Below are positions 45,801 through 58,810 of a stretch of 64,000 nt of DNA, one piece after another (position 1 is the stretch's first letter; the number at the start of each line of letters is the position of its first letter). The notes beneath the pieces are model-generated. The model saw only the letters and a list, made by a program, of their open reading frames with translations, was not told the origin of the DNA and made no database searches. Both the position numbers and the translations under genes were made by a program. This stretch comes from Glandiceps talaboti (lineage: Eukaryota; Hemichordata; Enteropneusta; Spengelidae). The DNA lies in NCBI RefSeq assembly GCF_964340395.1, contig NC_135556.1, forward strand, positions 1,713,501 to 1,777,500. The letters are read 5' to 3'.

Positions 45801-47450
45801 CTGTATCGCAAATGATATGTAGTCAGTTTTAATTACTGTATGACAACTGATATGTAGTAAGTTTTAATTACTGTATAGCAAATGATATGTAGTCAGTTTT
45901 AATTACTGTATGACAACTGATATGTAGTCAGTTTTAATTACTGTATAGCAACTGATGTGTAGTCAGTTTTAATTACTGTATACCAATTGATACGTAGTCA
46001 GTTTTAATTACTGTATAGCAAATGATATGTAGTCAGTTTTAATTACTGTATAGCAACTGATATGTAGTCAGTTTTAATTACTGTATAGCAAATGATATGT
46101 AGTCAGTTTTAATTACTGTATGACAACTGATATGTAGTAAGTTTAATTACTGTATAGCAAATGATATGGAGTCAGTTTTAATTACTGTATAGCAACTGAT
46201 ATGTAGTCAGTTTTAATTACTGTATAGCAACTGATGTGTAGTCAGTTTTAATTACTGTATAGCAACTGATGTGTAGTAAGTTGTAATTACTGTACACCAA
46301 CTGATATGTAGTAAGTTGTAATTACTGTATAGCAACTGATATGTAATAAGATTTAATTACTGTATAGCAAATGATATGTAGTAAGTTTTAATTACTGTAT
46401 CGCAAATGATATGTAGTCAGTTTTAATTACTGTATAGCAAATGATATGTAGTAAGTTTTAATTACTGTATGACAACTGATATGTAGTAAGTTTTAATTAC
46501 TGTATGACAACTGATATGTAATAAGATTTAATTACTGTATAGCAAATGATATGTAGTAAGTTTTAATTACTGTATCGCAAATGATATGTAGTCAGTTTTA
46601 ATTACTGTATGACAACTGATATGTAATAAGTTTTAATTACTGTATAGCAAATGATATGTAGTAAGTTTTAATTACTGTATCGCAAATGATATGTAGTAAG
46701 TTTTAATTACTGTATACCAACTGATATGTAGTAAGTTTTAATTACTGTATGACAACTGATATGTAATAAGATTTAATTACTGTATAGCAAATGATATGTA
46801 GTAAGTTTTAATTACTGTATCGCAAATGATATGTAGTAAGTTTTAATTACTGTATGACAACTGATATGTAGTAAGTTTTAATTACTGTATGACAACTGAT
46901 ATGTAATAAGATTTAATTACTGTATAGCAAATGATATGTAGTAAGTTTTAATTACTGTATCGCAAATGATATGTAGTCAGTTTTAATTACTGTATCGCAA
47001 CTGATGTGTAATAAGATTTAATTACTGTACACCAACTGATATGTAGTCAGTTTTAATTACTGTATCGCAACTGATGTGTAGTAAGTTTTAATTACTGTAT
47101 AGCAAATGATATGTAGTCAGTTTTAATTACTGTATAGCAAATGATATGTAGTCAGTTTTAATTACTGTATAGCAAATGATATGTAGTAAGTTTTAATTAC
47201 TGTATAGCAAATGATATGTAGTAAGTTATAATTACTGTATACCAATTGATATGTAGTCAGTTTTAATTACTGTATACCAATTGATATGTAGTAAATTTTA
47301 ATTACTGTATACCAACTGATATGTAATAAGATTTAATTACTGTATAGCAAATGATATGTAGTCAGTTTTAATTACTGTATAGCAAATGATATGTAGTCAG
47401 TTTTAATTACTGTATGACAACTGATATGTAGTAAGTTTAATTACTGTATA
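42810..47450. repeat. 35-bp minisatellite, about 132 units
   Basis: Plus-strand unit: ttttaattactgtataccaa plus ctgatatgtagtaag, with variants tagcaaatg, tgacaactg, gtagtcag and gtaataag. Larger blocks repeat: the string agtaagttgtaattactgta followed by caccaac occurs at 45051, 45401 and near 46275. The first two are 350 bp apart, ten units. Lies upstream of the signal-peptide exon. Confidence 0.96.
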
Positions 47451-47777
47451 ACTGTTGATATGTGTTAAAAACAGAATTGCAACTGAAATAAATTAAAAGC
47501 CAAAGTAAGCGAAAAAACAATAGATATTATTGTATAAAATACTTTGGTATGTTAACTCATGTCATTGTCATCGTGTGTAGCTAGGAGACAGGTCTATTTA
47601 ACATGCTACTATAAAACAACATTTTATGATGGACCCAGCCACTGGCTGTGCTTAGGTTCAAACATGTAATAGTTAAAATATGAGTAGATAAAAAAATTCA
47701 AAAGAAAGAATTACGTGGTTTTTTTTATTTCCAGCTTCCAAGCAAATGCTCATGACCGCTGTTTGTGTTATGTCTTG
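47451..47777. other. unique sequence, no gene seen
   Basis: AT-rich sequence after the 35-bp array; a pyrimidine tract ending tatttccag at about 47735 looks like an acceptor but no convincing exon follows. Confidence 0.35.
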
Positions 47778-47822
47778 CTGTCTGTCTGTCTGTCTGTCTG
47801 TCTGTCTTTTTGTATGTATGTA

Positions 47823-47857
<35 letters not shown>

Positions 47858-47910
47858 ATGTCTGTCTGTCTGTCTTTTTGTATGTCTGTCTGTCTGTCTG
47901 TTTGTCTGTC
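47778..47910. repeat. (TGTC)n/(TGTA)n microsatellite
   Basis: TGTC repeats interrupted by tttttgtatg. It produces Cys-Leu-Ser-Val type artefact frames on both strands. Confidence 0.95.
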
Positions 47911-49105
47911 TCTAAATCTCTCTGTCATGTGTATTTACATATTTGACTGTCTAATAGTATCTCGAATTTTTCTCAAGAACAACCATTTGAATGTTGTACG
48001 CGTAAGGATGACCCTATTTTCTTTTCATGTTTGGCATTACTTTATCATAGCAGCAATGAGTCAGTTGGTCGCTTTGTTTTTTAAAAGTAAGAAAAATAAT
48101 AACTAAACTCATCTTCCTCATGTTTCTCTGCCTCCCCCTCCCCCCATCTTCTAGAGTCGTCATTGCTGCCATGATGTAGATGATGTTGACAGTCCAGACA
48201 CTTAGTCAGAATATAGTAAGGGCGGGCGAAAATAACTTTTTTTTATTTTGATGTCGGAGATGAACATCTGGATCAGTCGGGTGATGCGAAATTGAACAAA
48301 ATAGAGTCACCCTAATCCTATTCTAGTATTTTCAGCAAAGAATGTTCTTACTAATAATTCTAATTTGCATATCAATTAACTTGTTAATTTTTGTTTATCC
48401 TAATATATAGAAGACTTGATTGAATAAATTACTACTATGCATAATATAAAGTAGTGTTAGAATTCTAGTGGCTACTTATAGTTATACCAATTTATATAAT
48501 TAGCATTATTAAATGTTGATTATCTGTTGCAATCATGATTGACTTTATCTCATTATCTCAAAAAAATATCAATTCATGAAATATAACGCACTTTGAAGAG
48601 TAATTTTTATAAATACTTTAAATTTGTAACACGGCTGATATACAGTTTTTTGTCACAACAAATAATAAGTAATTTTGTTGCATACACATATACATAATAA
48701 TTCTATACATAACGCATGCCCAAGATAGCTTTATATATCACACGAAAACAAAGAAAATGTCATACATACTCATATCATAACCCCATCGCATCATCACAGA
48801 GATTTAAATTGCTATCCAAATGTTAGCTTGAGCTTTTTTCTTTTATTTAATCACTACAGAAATACATCTGTACAAATTCACTACTAAATATAAGTTTAAC
48901 ACATCGGAAAAGCTAGAATTATGACACAATTAATTTCTTTTCTAATGTTTCAAAAACTTATAAGACTATGTGTTCTCATCTCTGATCTTTTTTGCAATGT
49001 ATAACCGTGGTAAATTCTTCAATATAGTTTCAACATGATGCATGGGTATGTATTAGCTTTCACAATGTAATAAGTTTGTTTTATGAATACCTATCAATAT
49101 CCCTA
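47911..49105. other. intergenic, no gene confidently seen
   Basis: Mostly AT-rich. A possible tiny terminal exon after catcttctag (48154) would encode SRHCCHDVDDVDSPDT and stop. It lacks any partner exon, so it is not called. Confidence 0.35.
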
Positions 49106-49106
49106 G

Positions 49107-49109
<3 letters not shown>

Positions 49110-49188
<79 letters not shown>
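49110..49188. repeat. (TG)n microsatellite
   Basis: About 39 TG repeats. Confidence 0.97.
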
Positions 49189-49190
<2 letters not shown>

Positions 49191-50284
49191 GGGACCCCGT
49201 CTGCTGCCAATTGACCAATCCATTGAGTTATTTATATTTGAAAACTAAAACAATACAGTTATTACATGGACCAAAACTATACCGAAATTTCCATTGGAAG
49301 TTCTTCAACTTGGTCTTAGATAAAAAAAATATTCGAAATTGTTCTATTTATCCATACCGGGATTCTTTGTATACTGTAAGTGAAGATTTAGTTCAGTCAA
49401 TCTAGTAGAAATCTAGACACAACCGGGACATAATTGCAACAGAAATGTTTTAGTGCATCTTGATCAGAAGTTTATGCTGAACAACATATCAGAAATGAAT
49501 GCATAAGGCCAACCAGGAAATTAGGTTGATTAATATACAATGTTTACTTTCAGAAATGAACACACTCAGTCTCTCATAGGAAATACTATCATGAACATGC
49601 AAAATTAAGGTGATTAATATACATTGCTTTAAAAGTTACAATTATTAAAAACTGAAATAAATGGTTACAATGAACAACAAGCTAATTAAGTACTTATGAC
49701 ACAAACAATGACATCTAGTCGAACTATCAAGTGTTATCACAAACACAGCTATGAATGTTAAGGTCTTCTCACAGTGCAGTTTACGGACAAAATGAAGTCA
49801 AGATAAAGAAGTAAATAATTCATAACCCTTTGTTTACATGTATGCCTTAAAAAGTTAAATTTATTAGTAACTACAGAGAAGGTAGCTGCAGTTGAACGTT
49901 TTACAAAAAGTGACATTCCGATTAAAGTTTATTTGAAATATTGCTTACACCACTACATACCAATTAGTTCTTTTGATGGATTATAAGTATGATGACAATC
50001 CAATTGCAATATTTATTTATTTTAAATTTACGAAAAATGTTAAATGGGGTAATTACGAGTTACCAAGGAAAATGGCCGTTATCCATTCTCTTACTATCAG
50101 CGCATCAACATATGTGTGGGACAAAATACAAATTGCAAATAAAATGTACCTTCCATATATATGCATTACTACACACATTATATGTTATAACTACATGCAC
50201 AATGTAAACATTTACACGATGAGTTATTTATACTACGTCTACAGATGATATCTGGATCGAACCATATCTTTTACATGGAAATTC
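49189..50284. other. intergenic, no gene seen
   Basis: AT-rich sequence with a small repeated phrase (aattaggttgattaatatac at 49519 and aattaaggtgattaatatac at 49603). No exon or RNA gene supported. Confidence 0.4.
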
Positions 50285-50358
50285 AGGAATTACAAGGGGC
50301 TCGGGTGAATTGGGGTGCACTCTTTACAAATCGGTTCTTGGGGGAGGGCCATATTCTA
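50285..50358. repeat. dispersed G-rich repeat, copy 2
   Basis: ggaattacaaggggctcggg, then ggggtgcactctttacaaat and tgggggagggccatattcta: same order as 23690-23775. A looser relative with gagggagggtcactttttag lies at 50750-50850. Confidence 0.6.
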
Positions 50359-50958
50359 GAAAATGGGATAAGGGCAGAGTAGCATTTTACTTTGCCTCAT
50401 TATAACGTCTAATTTTGCACTATTTTTTGTTGGAATCTCATCGCGAACACATCGGTTATGGTTAGGGTTAAGGTTAGGTACCGTAATATCAGACAACCAA
50501 TCGCTGCTGACAATCATGTGTTGTGGGGAAAGAAGCCACAATTGGTCTCATAGGAGTACAAGGGGAACACTTGGGTAAGATATTCATGATAATGTTGTGT
50601 CCATTGGTGTTTGGGAGTTAATGCTCTGGCATTCAACTCCTCCAATGAGGTCCAAACACAGGTAGTGATTAATGCAGTCAATTTTACACATATTCACTAT
50701 TAGTGTCCTTTTCCATGTCTGACAGCATTGAAACCCTGTTTTTGAAATATTTCAAAGTGGGAGGGTCATGGTTTCGAGAATGGAAATTGAGGGAGGGTCA
50801 CTTTTTAGTACGACAGAATTGCGAGAGGGACATATTTTGCGCAACAGCCCAGGGCTGATTTTACTGAAGACTCGCTTAGTAATGAATACAAGATCAGAGA
50901 TAATAGTTCTAGAGAATGATCCTAGTTATCATACATTTTTCTATTTAAATATTACATT

Positions 50959-51521
50959 CTACACTTTTTGTGGTATGTCAACTTTGTCTTCAGTAGCATT
51001 GTAATTGACACCTTGGGGTGCATAAGCCTCAGGTGGCTGTTGTTGATACCCTTCTTGGCCCCACTGTGGAGGTGGATACGCCATTGTTGGCTGTTGTGGA
51101 TAGTCTTCTTGGCCTCCGTGGTGAGGTGGATAACGTCCTTGAGGGGGTGGGTAACCTCCTTGAGGGGGTGGGTAACCTCCTTGAGGGGGTGGGTAACCTC
51201 CTTGAGGAGGTGGATAACCTCCTTGGGTAGCTGGGTATGCAGGTGGTTGTTGGTACCCTCCCTGCGGATAGGCTGAAGCAGGCTGTTGTGGATAGGCACC
51301 TTCAGCTGACGGTGCAGTATACTGCTGTTGAGGGTATGTACCCTGTGTATACGTAGGCTGTGTGACTGTAGCCGTGCCAGATTGAGTGGTATACCTTGGC
51401 GACCGACGACAACAGCAACAGACAACAATCACTGTGATGACAATGCATAGTACAAGACAAATGGCAATAGGGAGAAGCACAGTCAGGAGAATAGCTACTA
51501 ACGTTGACTCCATGTCGATAT
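50959..51521 (-). CDS. tandem paralogue of CUB-LDLa gene: transmembrane and tail exon
   Basis: Acceptor gttctctttgcag ends at 51522; the exon enters in phase 1 like exon 4 of the neighbouring gene and ends at the stop 50961-50959 (186 full codons). Alignment by eye: both have a D-I/M-x3-T start, then ILxxxLPxAICxxxCxxITV, a CC-x-RRSP-x-YT-x2-SG juxtamembrane motif, QQQY, PPAYP, and C-terminal PQKV. This copy adds a four-fold GGYPPPQ repeat (near residues 100-130). The open frame's Met is internal. The upstream exons (LDLa, CUB, signal) were not found between 51.5 kb and the window end and probably lie beyond it. The tail predicts binding to WW-domain proteins through PPAY; this is inference. 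Confidence 0.8.
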
Positions 51522-51659
51522 CTGCAAAGAGAACATGATGACGGAAAGCCTTTATTATTTGTCACTGAAAGTCAAACATTCAATGGTTTCACCTTTACCT
51601 TCCGTAAGGTAGATTATATATTAGGGATGAAAAGTCTCTCTGCGTGCGAGCGTGTGTGT

Positions 51660-51790
51660 GGGGCGGGGGGGGGGGGTGCACACACGTGTGTGTGCGTGTT
51701 TGTATGTATGTATGTATGTATGTATGTATGTATGTATGTATGTATGTATGTATGTATGTATGTCTGTCTGTCTGTCTGTCTGTGCCTGCC
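51660..51790. repeat. G run, (TGTA)n and (TGTC)n microsatellites
   Basis: G tract at 51666-51676, then TGTG/TGCG, (TATG)n 51702-51761 and (TCTG)n to 51781. It lies in the intron just 5' of the paralogue tail exon. Confidence 0.92.
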
Positions 51791-51839
51791 TGTCTGTGTC
51801 ATCATTTTCTCAAAATAGGCTTACTCATTTGAAGCAAAA

Positions 51840-52105
51840 TTTGATGCACATATTTGTTAGAGTAATAGAGAAATATTTAGATTTTGGTAATCATCCCATG
51901 AATATTAATGAACAAATTGCATAATTAACGGCTTTCGGTAATTAGGCTAATTTTAAGAATACACACTTCAAATTCAATGTAATTTTGTACTTGAATTGAT
52001 GATAACCTGCAAGTGTCATACAAAGTTTGATAATATAGCTTGTATTTGTAATGACTCATTTGCATAATTAAAATGATTTTCAGTAATTAGGCCCATTAGC
52101 ATATG
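51840..52105. repeat. copy of the 145-bp dispersed repeat
   Basis: aattgcataattaacggctt, tcggtaattaggctaatttt and tttgcataattaaaatgatt match the units at 24050-24770. Confidence 0.65.
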
Positions 52106-52159
52106 CAAGATGTGTAGCAAGAATTGATGCTGTAGTTTTTTTAAATATTGTGTCCACAG

Positions 52160-52165
52160 ATGGGC

Positions 52166-52214
<49 letters not shown>

Positions 52215-52240
52215 GCCACACACAGACAGACACACACACA
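52160..52240. repeat. (CAGA)n and CA-rich microsatellite
   Basis: About 13 CAGA units followed by CACA-rich sequence. Confidence 0.93.
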
Positions 52241-52282
52241 TACACACATGCATGTGCGTGAACTCAATTAACTCTACAATTA

Positions 52283-52975
52283 TTCATACCCTACCATTAT
52301 GCATACCCTACCATTATGCATACCCTACAATTATGCATCCCTCTACAATTATGTATACCTCTACAATTATGCATACCTCTACAATTATGCATACCCTACA
52401 ATTATGCATACCCTACAATTATGCATACCCTACAATTATGCATCCCTCTACAATTATGTATACCTCTACAATTATGCATACCTCTACAATTATGCATACC
52501 CTACCATTATGCATACCCTACAATTATGATATACATACAATTATGCATACCCTACAATTATGCATACCTCTATAATTATGCATACCCTACAATTATGCAT
52601 ACCTCTATAATTATGCATACCCTACCATTATGCATACCCTACAATTATGCATACCTCTACAATTATGCATACCCTACAATTATGATATACATACAATTAT
52701 GCATACCCTACCATTATGCATACCCTACAATTATGATATACATACAATTATGCATACCTCTACAATTATGCATACCCTACAATTATGATATACATACAAT
52801 TATGCATACCCTACCATTATGCATACCCTACAATTATGATATACATACAATTATGCATACCCTACAATTATGCATACCTCTATAATTATGCATACCCTAC
52901 CATTATGCATACCCTACCATTATGCATACCTCTACAATTATGCCATCCCTCTACAATTATGATATACATTGTACC
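52283..52975. repeat. 17-18-bp minisatellite
   Basis: Units taccctacaattatgca and tacctctacaattatgca with ccattatg and gatatacata variants; about 40 copies. Frames made of His-Thr-Leu-Gln-Leu-Cys-Ile type repeats are artefact. Confidence 0.93.
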
Positions 52976-53399
52976 CCTATAATCAATCATCAACGTATAG
53001 TACTGTTATCATGGAGAATTCGTGATCCCTACCCATGCAATTATTTTCATAACACTCCATGATTCTTACCTGCTTTCCCTACTTTTTGCAGTTGCTATAG
53101 ACTGCACTTGCTAATTGTACGCACAATTTAGTTACTAATTGTGCGCACCCTTTCATTTCTAATTGTATGCAAACTCTGGATGCTGATGTAGTGATACGCA
53201 CACTCTGGTAGCTAATTGTACGCATAATCTGGGTACTAATTTAATGGTATGAATACATTGGTTGCTAATACTATGAATACTTTAGTTACTAATTGTAGGC
53301 ACACTTTGATTGTTAATTGTATGCACACTTAAGTTGTTAATCATTCACACACTTTGGTTGCTAAGGGTATGCACTCTTTGGTTTGCTAATGGTAAGCAT
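52976..53399. other. degenerate edge of the 24-bp array
   Basis: Contains weakly related phrases (gttgctaat, gttactaattgtgcgcac, ggttgctaatactatg) that look like diverged units, so the array decays gradually on its left side. A purine run ending gggaaagcag then gtaagaatc on the minus strand (about 53070) is donor-like, but no exon was found. Confidence 0.5.
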
Positions 53400-56300
53400 A
53401 CTTAGGTTGCTAACTGTACATACACTTTGGTTGCTAATTGTACATACACTTTGGTTGCTAACTCTACATACACTTTGGTTGCTAATTGTACATACACTTT
53501 GGTTGCTAATTGTACATATACTTTGGTTGCTAATTGTACATACACTTTGGTTGCTAACTGTACATACACTTTGGTTGCTAACTGTACATACACTTTGGTT
53601 GCTAACTGTGCATATACTTTGGTTGCTGATTGTACATACACTTTGGTTGCTAACTCTACATACACTTTGGTTGCTAACTGTACATACACTTTGGTTGCTA
53701 ACTGTACATACACTTTGGTTGCTAACTCTACATACACTTTGGTTGCTAACTGTACATGCACTTTGGTTGCTAACTGTACATACACTTTGGTTGCTAACTA
53801 TACATACTCTTTGGTTGCTAATTGTACATACACTTTGGTTGCTAATTGTACATACTCTTTGGTTGCTAATTGTACATACACTTTGGTTGTTAACTATACA
53901 TACTCTTTGGTTGCTAACTGTACATACACTTTGGTTGCTAACTATACATACTCTTTGGTTGCTAACTGTACATACACTTTGGTTGCTAACTGTACATATA
54001 CTTTGGTTGCTAACTGTACATACACTTTGGTTGCTAACTGTACATACACTTTGGTTGCTAACTGTACATACACTTTGGTTGCTAACTATACATATACTTT
54101 GGTTGCTAACTGTACATATACTTTGGTTGCTAACTGTACATACACTTTGGTTGCTAACTGTACATACACTTTGGTTGCTAACTGTACATACACTTTGGTT
54201 GCTAACTGTACATACTCTTTGGTTGCTAATTGTACATACACTTTGGTTGTTAACTGTACATATACTTTGGTTGCTAACTGTACATACACTTTGGTTGCTA
54301 ACTGTACATACACTTTGGTTGCTAACTGTACATACACTTTGGTTGCTAACTATACATACTCTTTGGTTGCTAATTGTACATACACTTTGGTTGCTAATTG
54401 TACGTACTCTTTGGTTGCTGATTGTACATACACTTTGGTTGCTAACTGTACATACTCTTTGGTTGCTAATTGTACATACACTTTGGTTGCTAACTGTACA
54501 TACACTTTGGTTGCTAACTGTGCATACACTTTTGTTGCTAACTGTACATACACTTTGGTTGCTAACTATACATACACTTTGGTTGCTAACTGTGCATACA
54601 CTTTGGTTGCTAACTGTACATACACTTTTGTTGCTAACTGTACATACTCTTTGGTTGCTAACTGTACATACACTTTTGTTGCTAACTGTACATACTCTTT
54701 GGTTGCTAACTGTACATACACTTTTGTTGCTAACTGTACATACTCTTTGGTTGCTAACTGTACATACACTTTGGTTGCTAACTGTACATACACTTTGGTT
54801 GCTAACTGTACATACACTTTGGTTGCTAACTGTACATACTCTTTGGTTGCTAACTGTACATACTCTTTGGTTGCTAACTGTACATACACTTTTGTTGCTA
54901 ACTGTACATACACTTTGGTTGCTAATTGTACATACACTTTGGTTGCTAACTGTACATACTCTTTGGTTGCTAATTGTACATACACTTTGGTTGCTAACTG
55001 TACATACTCTTTGGTTGCTAACTGTACATACTCTTTGGTTGCTAACTGTACATACACTTTTGTTGCTAACTGTACATACTCTTTGGTTGCTAACTGTACA
55101 TACACTTTGGTTGCTAACTGTACATACTCTTTGGTTGCTAACTGTACATACACTTTGGTTGCTAACTGTACATACACTTTGGTTGCTAATTGTACATACA
55201 CTTTGGTTGCTAACTGTACATACTCTTTGGTTGCTAATTGTACATACACTTTGGTTGCTAACTGTACATACTCTTTGGTTGCTAATTGTACATACTCTTT
55301 GGTTGCTAACTGTACATACTCTTTGGTTGCTAACTGTACATACTCTTTGGTTGCTAACTGTACATACACTTTGGTTGCTAACTGTACATACACTTTGGTT
55401 GCTAATTGTACATACACTTTGGTTGCTAACTGTACATACTCTTTGGTTGCTAATTGTACATACACTTTGGTTGCTAACTGTACATACTCTTTGGTTGCTA
55501 ACTGTACATACACTTTGGTTGCTAATTGTACATACACTTTGGTTGCTAACTGTACATACTCTTTGGTTGCTAACTGTACATACACTTTGGTTGCTAATTG
55601 TACATACACTTTGGTTGCTAACTGTACATACTCTTTGGTTGCTAACTGTACATACACTTTGGTTGCTAATTGTACATACTCTTTGGTTGCTAATTGTACA
55701 TACACTTTGGTTGCTAACTGTACATACTCTTTGGTTGCTAATTGTACATACACTTTGGTTGCTAATTGTACATACACTTTGGTTGCTAACTGTACATACA
55801 CTTTGGTTGCTAATTGTACATACACTTTGGTTGCTAACTGTACATACTCTTTGGTTGCTAACTGTACATACACTTTGGTTGCTAATTGTACATACACTTT
55901 GGTTGCTAACTGTACATACTCTTTGGTTGCTAACTGTACATACACTTTGGTTGCTAACTGTACATATACTTTGGTTGCTAACTGTACATACACTTTGGTT
56001 GCTAACTGTACATACACTTTGGTTGCTAATTGTACATATACTTTGGTTGCTAACTATACATACTCTTTGGTTGCTAACTGTACATACACTTTGGTTGCTA
56101 ACTGTACATACTCTTTGGTTGCTAACTGTACATACTCTTTGGTTGCTAACTGTACATACACTTTGGTTGCTAATTGTACATACACTTTGGTTGCTAACTG
56201 TACATACTCTTTGGTTGCTAATTGTACATACACTTTGGTTGCTAACTGTACATACTCTTTGGTTGCTAACTGTACATACTCTTTGGTTGCTAACTGTACA

Positions 56301-58528
56301 TATACTTTGGTTGCTAACTGTACATACTCTTTGGTTGCTAACTGTACATACTCTTTGGTTGCTAACTGTACATACTCTTTGGTTGCTAACTGTACATACT
56401 CTTTGGTTGCTAACTGTACATACTCTTTGGTTGCTAACTGTACATACACTTTGGTTGCTAACTGTACATACTCTTTGGTTGCTAATTGTACATACACTTT
56501 GGTTGCTAATTGTACATACTCTTTGGTTGCTAACTGTACATACTCTTTGGTTGCTAACTGTACATACTCTTTGGTTGCTAATTGTACATACACTTTGGTT
56601 GCTAACTGTACATACACTTTGGTTGCTAACTGTACATACTCTTTGGTTGCTAACTGTACATACACTTTGGTTGCAAATTGTACAATACACTTTGGTTGCT
56701 AACTGTACATATACTTTGGTTGCTAATTGTACATACACTTTGGTTGCTAACTGTACATATACTTTGGTTGCTAATTGTACATACACTTTGGTTGCTAACT
56801 GTACATACTCTTTGGTTGCTAATTGTACATATACTTTGGTTGCTAACTGTACATGCACTTTGGTTGCTAATTGTACATATACTTTGGTTGCTAACTGTAC
56901 ATACACTTTGGTTGCTAACTGTGCATACACTTTGGTTGCTAATGGTACATACACTTTGGTTGCTAACTGTACATACACTTTGGTTGCTAATTGTACATAC
57001 ACTTTGGTTGCTAATTGTACATACACTTTGGTTGCTAATTTTACATACACTTTGGTTGCTAATTGTACATACACTTTGGTTGCTGATTGTACATACACTT
57101 TGGTTGCTAACTGTACATACACTTTGGTTGCTAATTGTACATACACTTTGGTTGCTAACTGTACATACCCTTTGGTTGCTAACTGTGCATACACTTTGGT
57201 TGCTAACTGTACATACACTTTGGTTGCTAACTGTGCATACACTTTGGTTGCTAACTGTACATACACTTTGGTTGCTAACTGTACATATACTTTGGTTGCT
57301 AACTGTACATACACTTTGGTTGCTGATTGTACATACACTTTGGTTGCTAACTGTACATACTCTTTGGTTGCTAATTGTACATACACTTTGGTTGCTAACT
57401 GTACATACACTTTGGTTGCTAACTGTGCATACACTTTTGTTGCTAACTGTACATACACTTTGGTTGCTAACTATACATACTCTTTGATTACTAAATGTAC
57501 ATGCACTTTGGTTGCTAACTGTACATACACTTTGGTTGCTAACTATACATACTCTTTGGTTGCTAACTGTACATACTCTTTGGTTGCTAACTGTACATAC
57601 ACTTTGGTTGCTAACTGTACATACACTTTGGTTGCTAACTGTACATACACTTTGGTTGCTAACTGTGCATACACTTTGGTTGCTAACTGTACATACACTT
57701 TGGTTGCTAACTGTACATACACTTTGGTTGCTGATTGTACATACACTTTGGTTGCTAACTGTACATACTCTTTGGTTGCTAATTGTACATACACTGGTTG
57801 CTAACTGTACATACACTTTGGTTGCTAACTGTACATACACTTTGGTTGCTAACTGTGCATACACTTTTGTTGTTAACTGTACATACACTTTGGTTGCTAA
57901 CTATACATACACTTTGGTTGTTAATTGTACATATACTTTGGTTGCTAATTGTACATATACTTTGGTTGCTAACTGTACATACACTTTGGTTGCTAACTGT
58001 GCATACACTTTGGTTGCTAATGGTACATACACTTTGGTTGCTAACTGTACATATACTTTGGTTGGTAATTGTACATACACTTTGGTTGCTAATTGTACAT
58101 ACACTTTGGTTGCTATTTGTACAATACACTTTGGTTGCTAATTGTACATACACTTTGGTTGCTAACTATACATACACTTTGGTTGCTATTTGTACAATAC
58201 ACTTTGGTTGCTAACTGTAGATACACTTTGGTTGCTAACTGTACATACACTTTGGTTGCTAATTGTACATACACTTTGGTTGCTAACTGTACATACACTT
58301 TGGTTGCTAATTGTACATACACTTTGGTTGCTAACTGTACATACACTTTGGTTGCTAACTGTGCATATACTTTGGTTGCTAACTGTGCATATACTTTGGT
58401 TGCTAACTGTACATACACTTTGGTTGCTAACTGTACATATACTTTGGTTGCTAACTGTACATACACTTTGGTTGCTAACTGTACATACACTTTGGTTGCT
58501 AACTGTACATATACTTTGGTTGCTAACT
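53400..58528. repeat. 24-bp minisatellite, about 213 units, left part
   Basis: Unit actttggttgctaactgtac plus atac, with frequent aatt for aact and tctt for actt. The 24-bp period is divisible by three and the unit lacks stops in most frames, so it stays open for more than 1000 codons on both strands (VANCTYTL-, LLTVHTLW- and QLATKVYV-type repeats). No start context, unique sequence or signal peptide supports coding. Interrupted at 58528 by a DIRS-type element; resumes at 62444. Confidence 0.97.
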
Positions 58529-58534
58529 TCCGGT

Positions 58535-58729
58535 TCCGCTGACCAGGACCGCCAAGGGCGCCCTCGCATCAAGTTCCGCGGAAAGGAAATTTGCAATAAC
58601 TTTAACACCAAGAATGGCTGCAGCCAGGTAAGCTGTATCCGACTACATGCCTGCACCCGCTGCTACTCAGAAAACCATGGGCTGTCAACTAGGCAATGCA
58701 CCCACATGCAAAACACCAACAAACAATGA
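58535..58729 (+). pseudogene. DIRS-type gag C-terminal fragment with Cys/His motif
   Basis: Non-repeat part of a frame that enters from the array. It has a Cys/His-rich segment beginning ICNNFNTKNGCSQVSC at about 58589 and continuing IRLHACTRC, then TRQCTH. This resembles the zinc-binding end of YR-element gag. Stops at 58727-58729; everything N-terminal is missing. Confidence 0.65.
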
Positions 58730-58810
58730 CTCCGCCCCTCCACTCCTGTTGACATTACAGCTCTCGACCTTGAACTAACTACACACCCAGACCGTGATTT
58801 CGTCACCCAC

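Noticed and set aside
48155-48205. Possible tiny plus-strand terminal exon after catcttctag
   Set aside because: Only 16 codons, no partner exon or known domain; acceptor-like sequence is common by chance.
53361-58214. Very long open frames (up to 1473 codons) on both strands
   Set aside because: They are pure translations of the 24-bp minisatellite; five or more frames are open at once and none has unique coding sequence.
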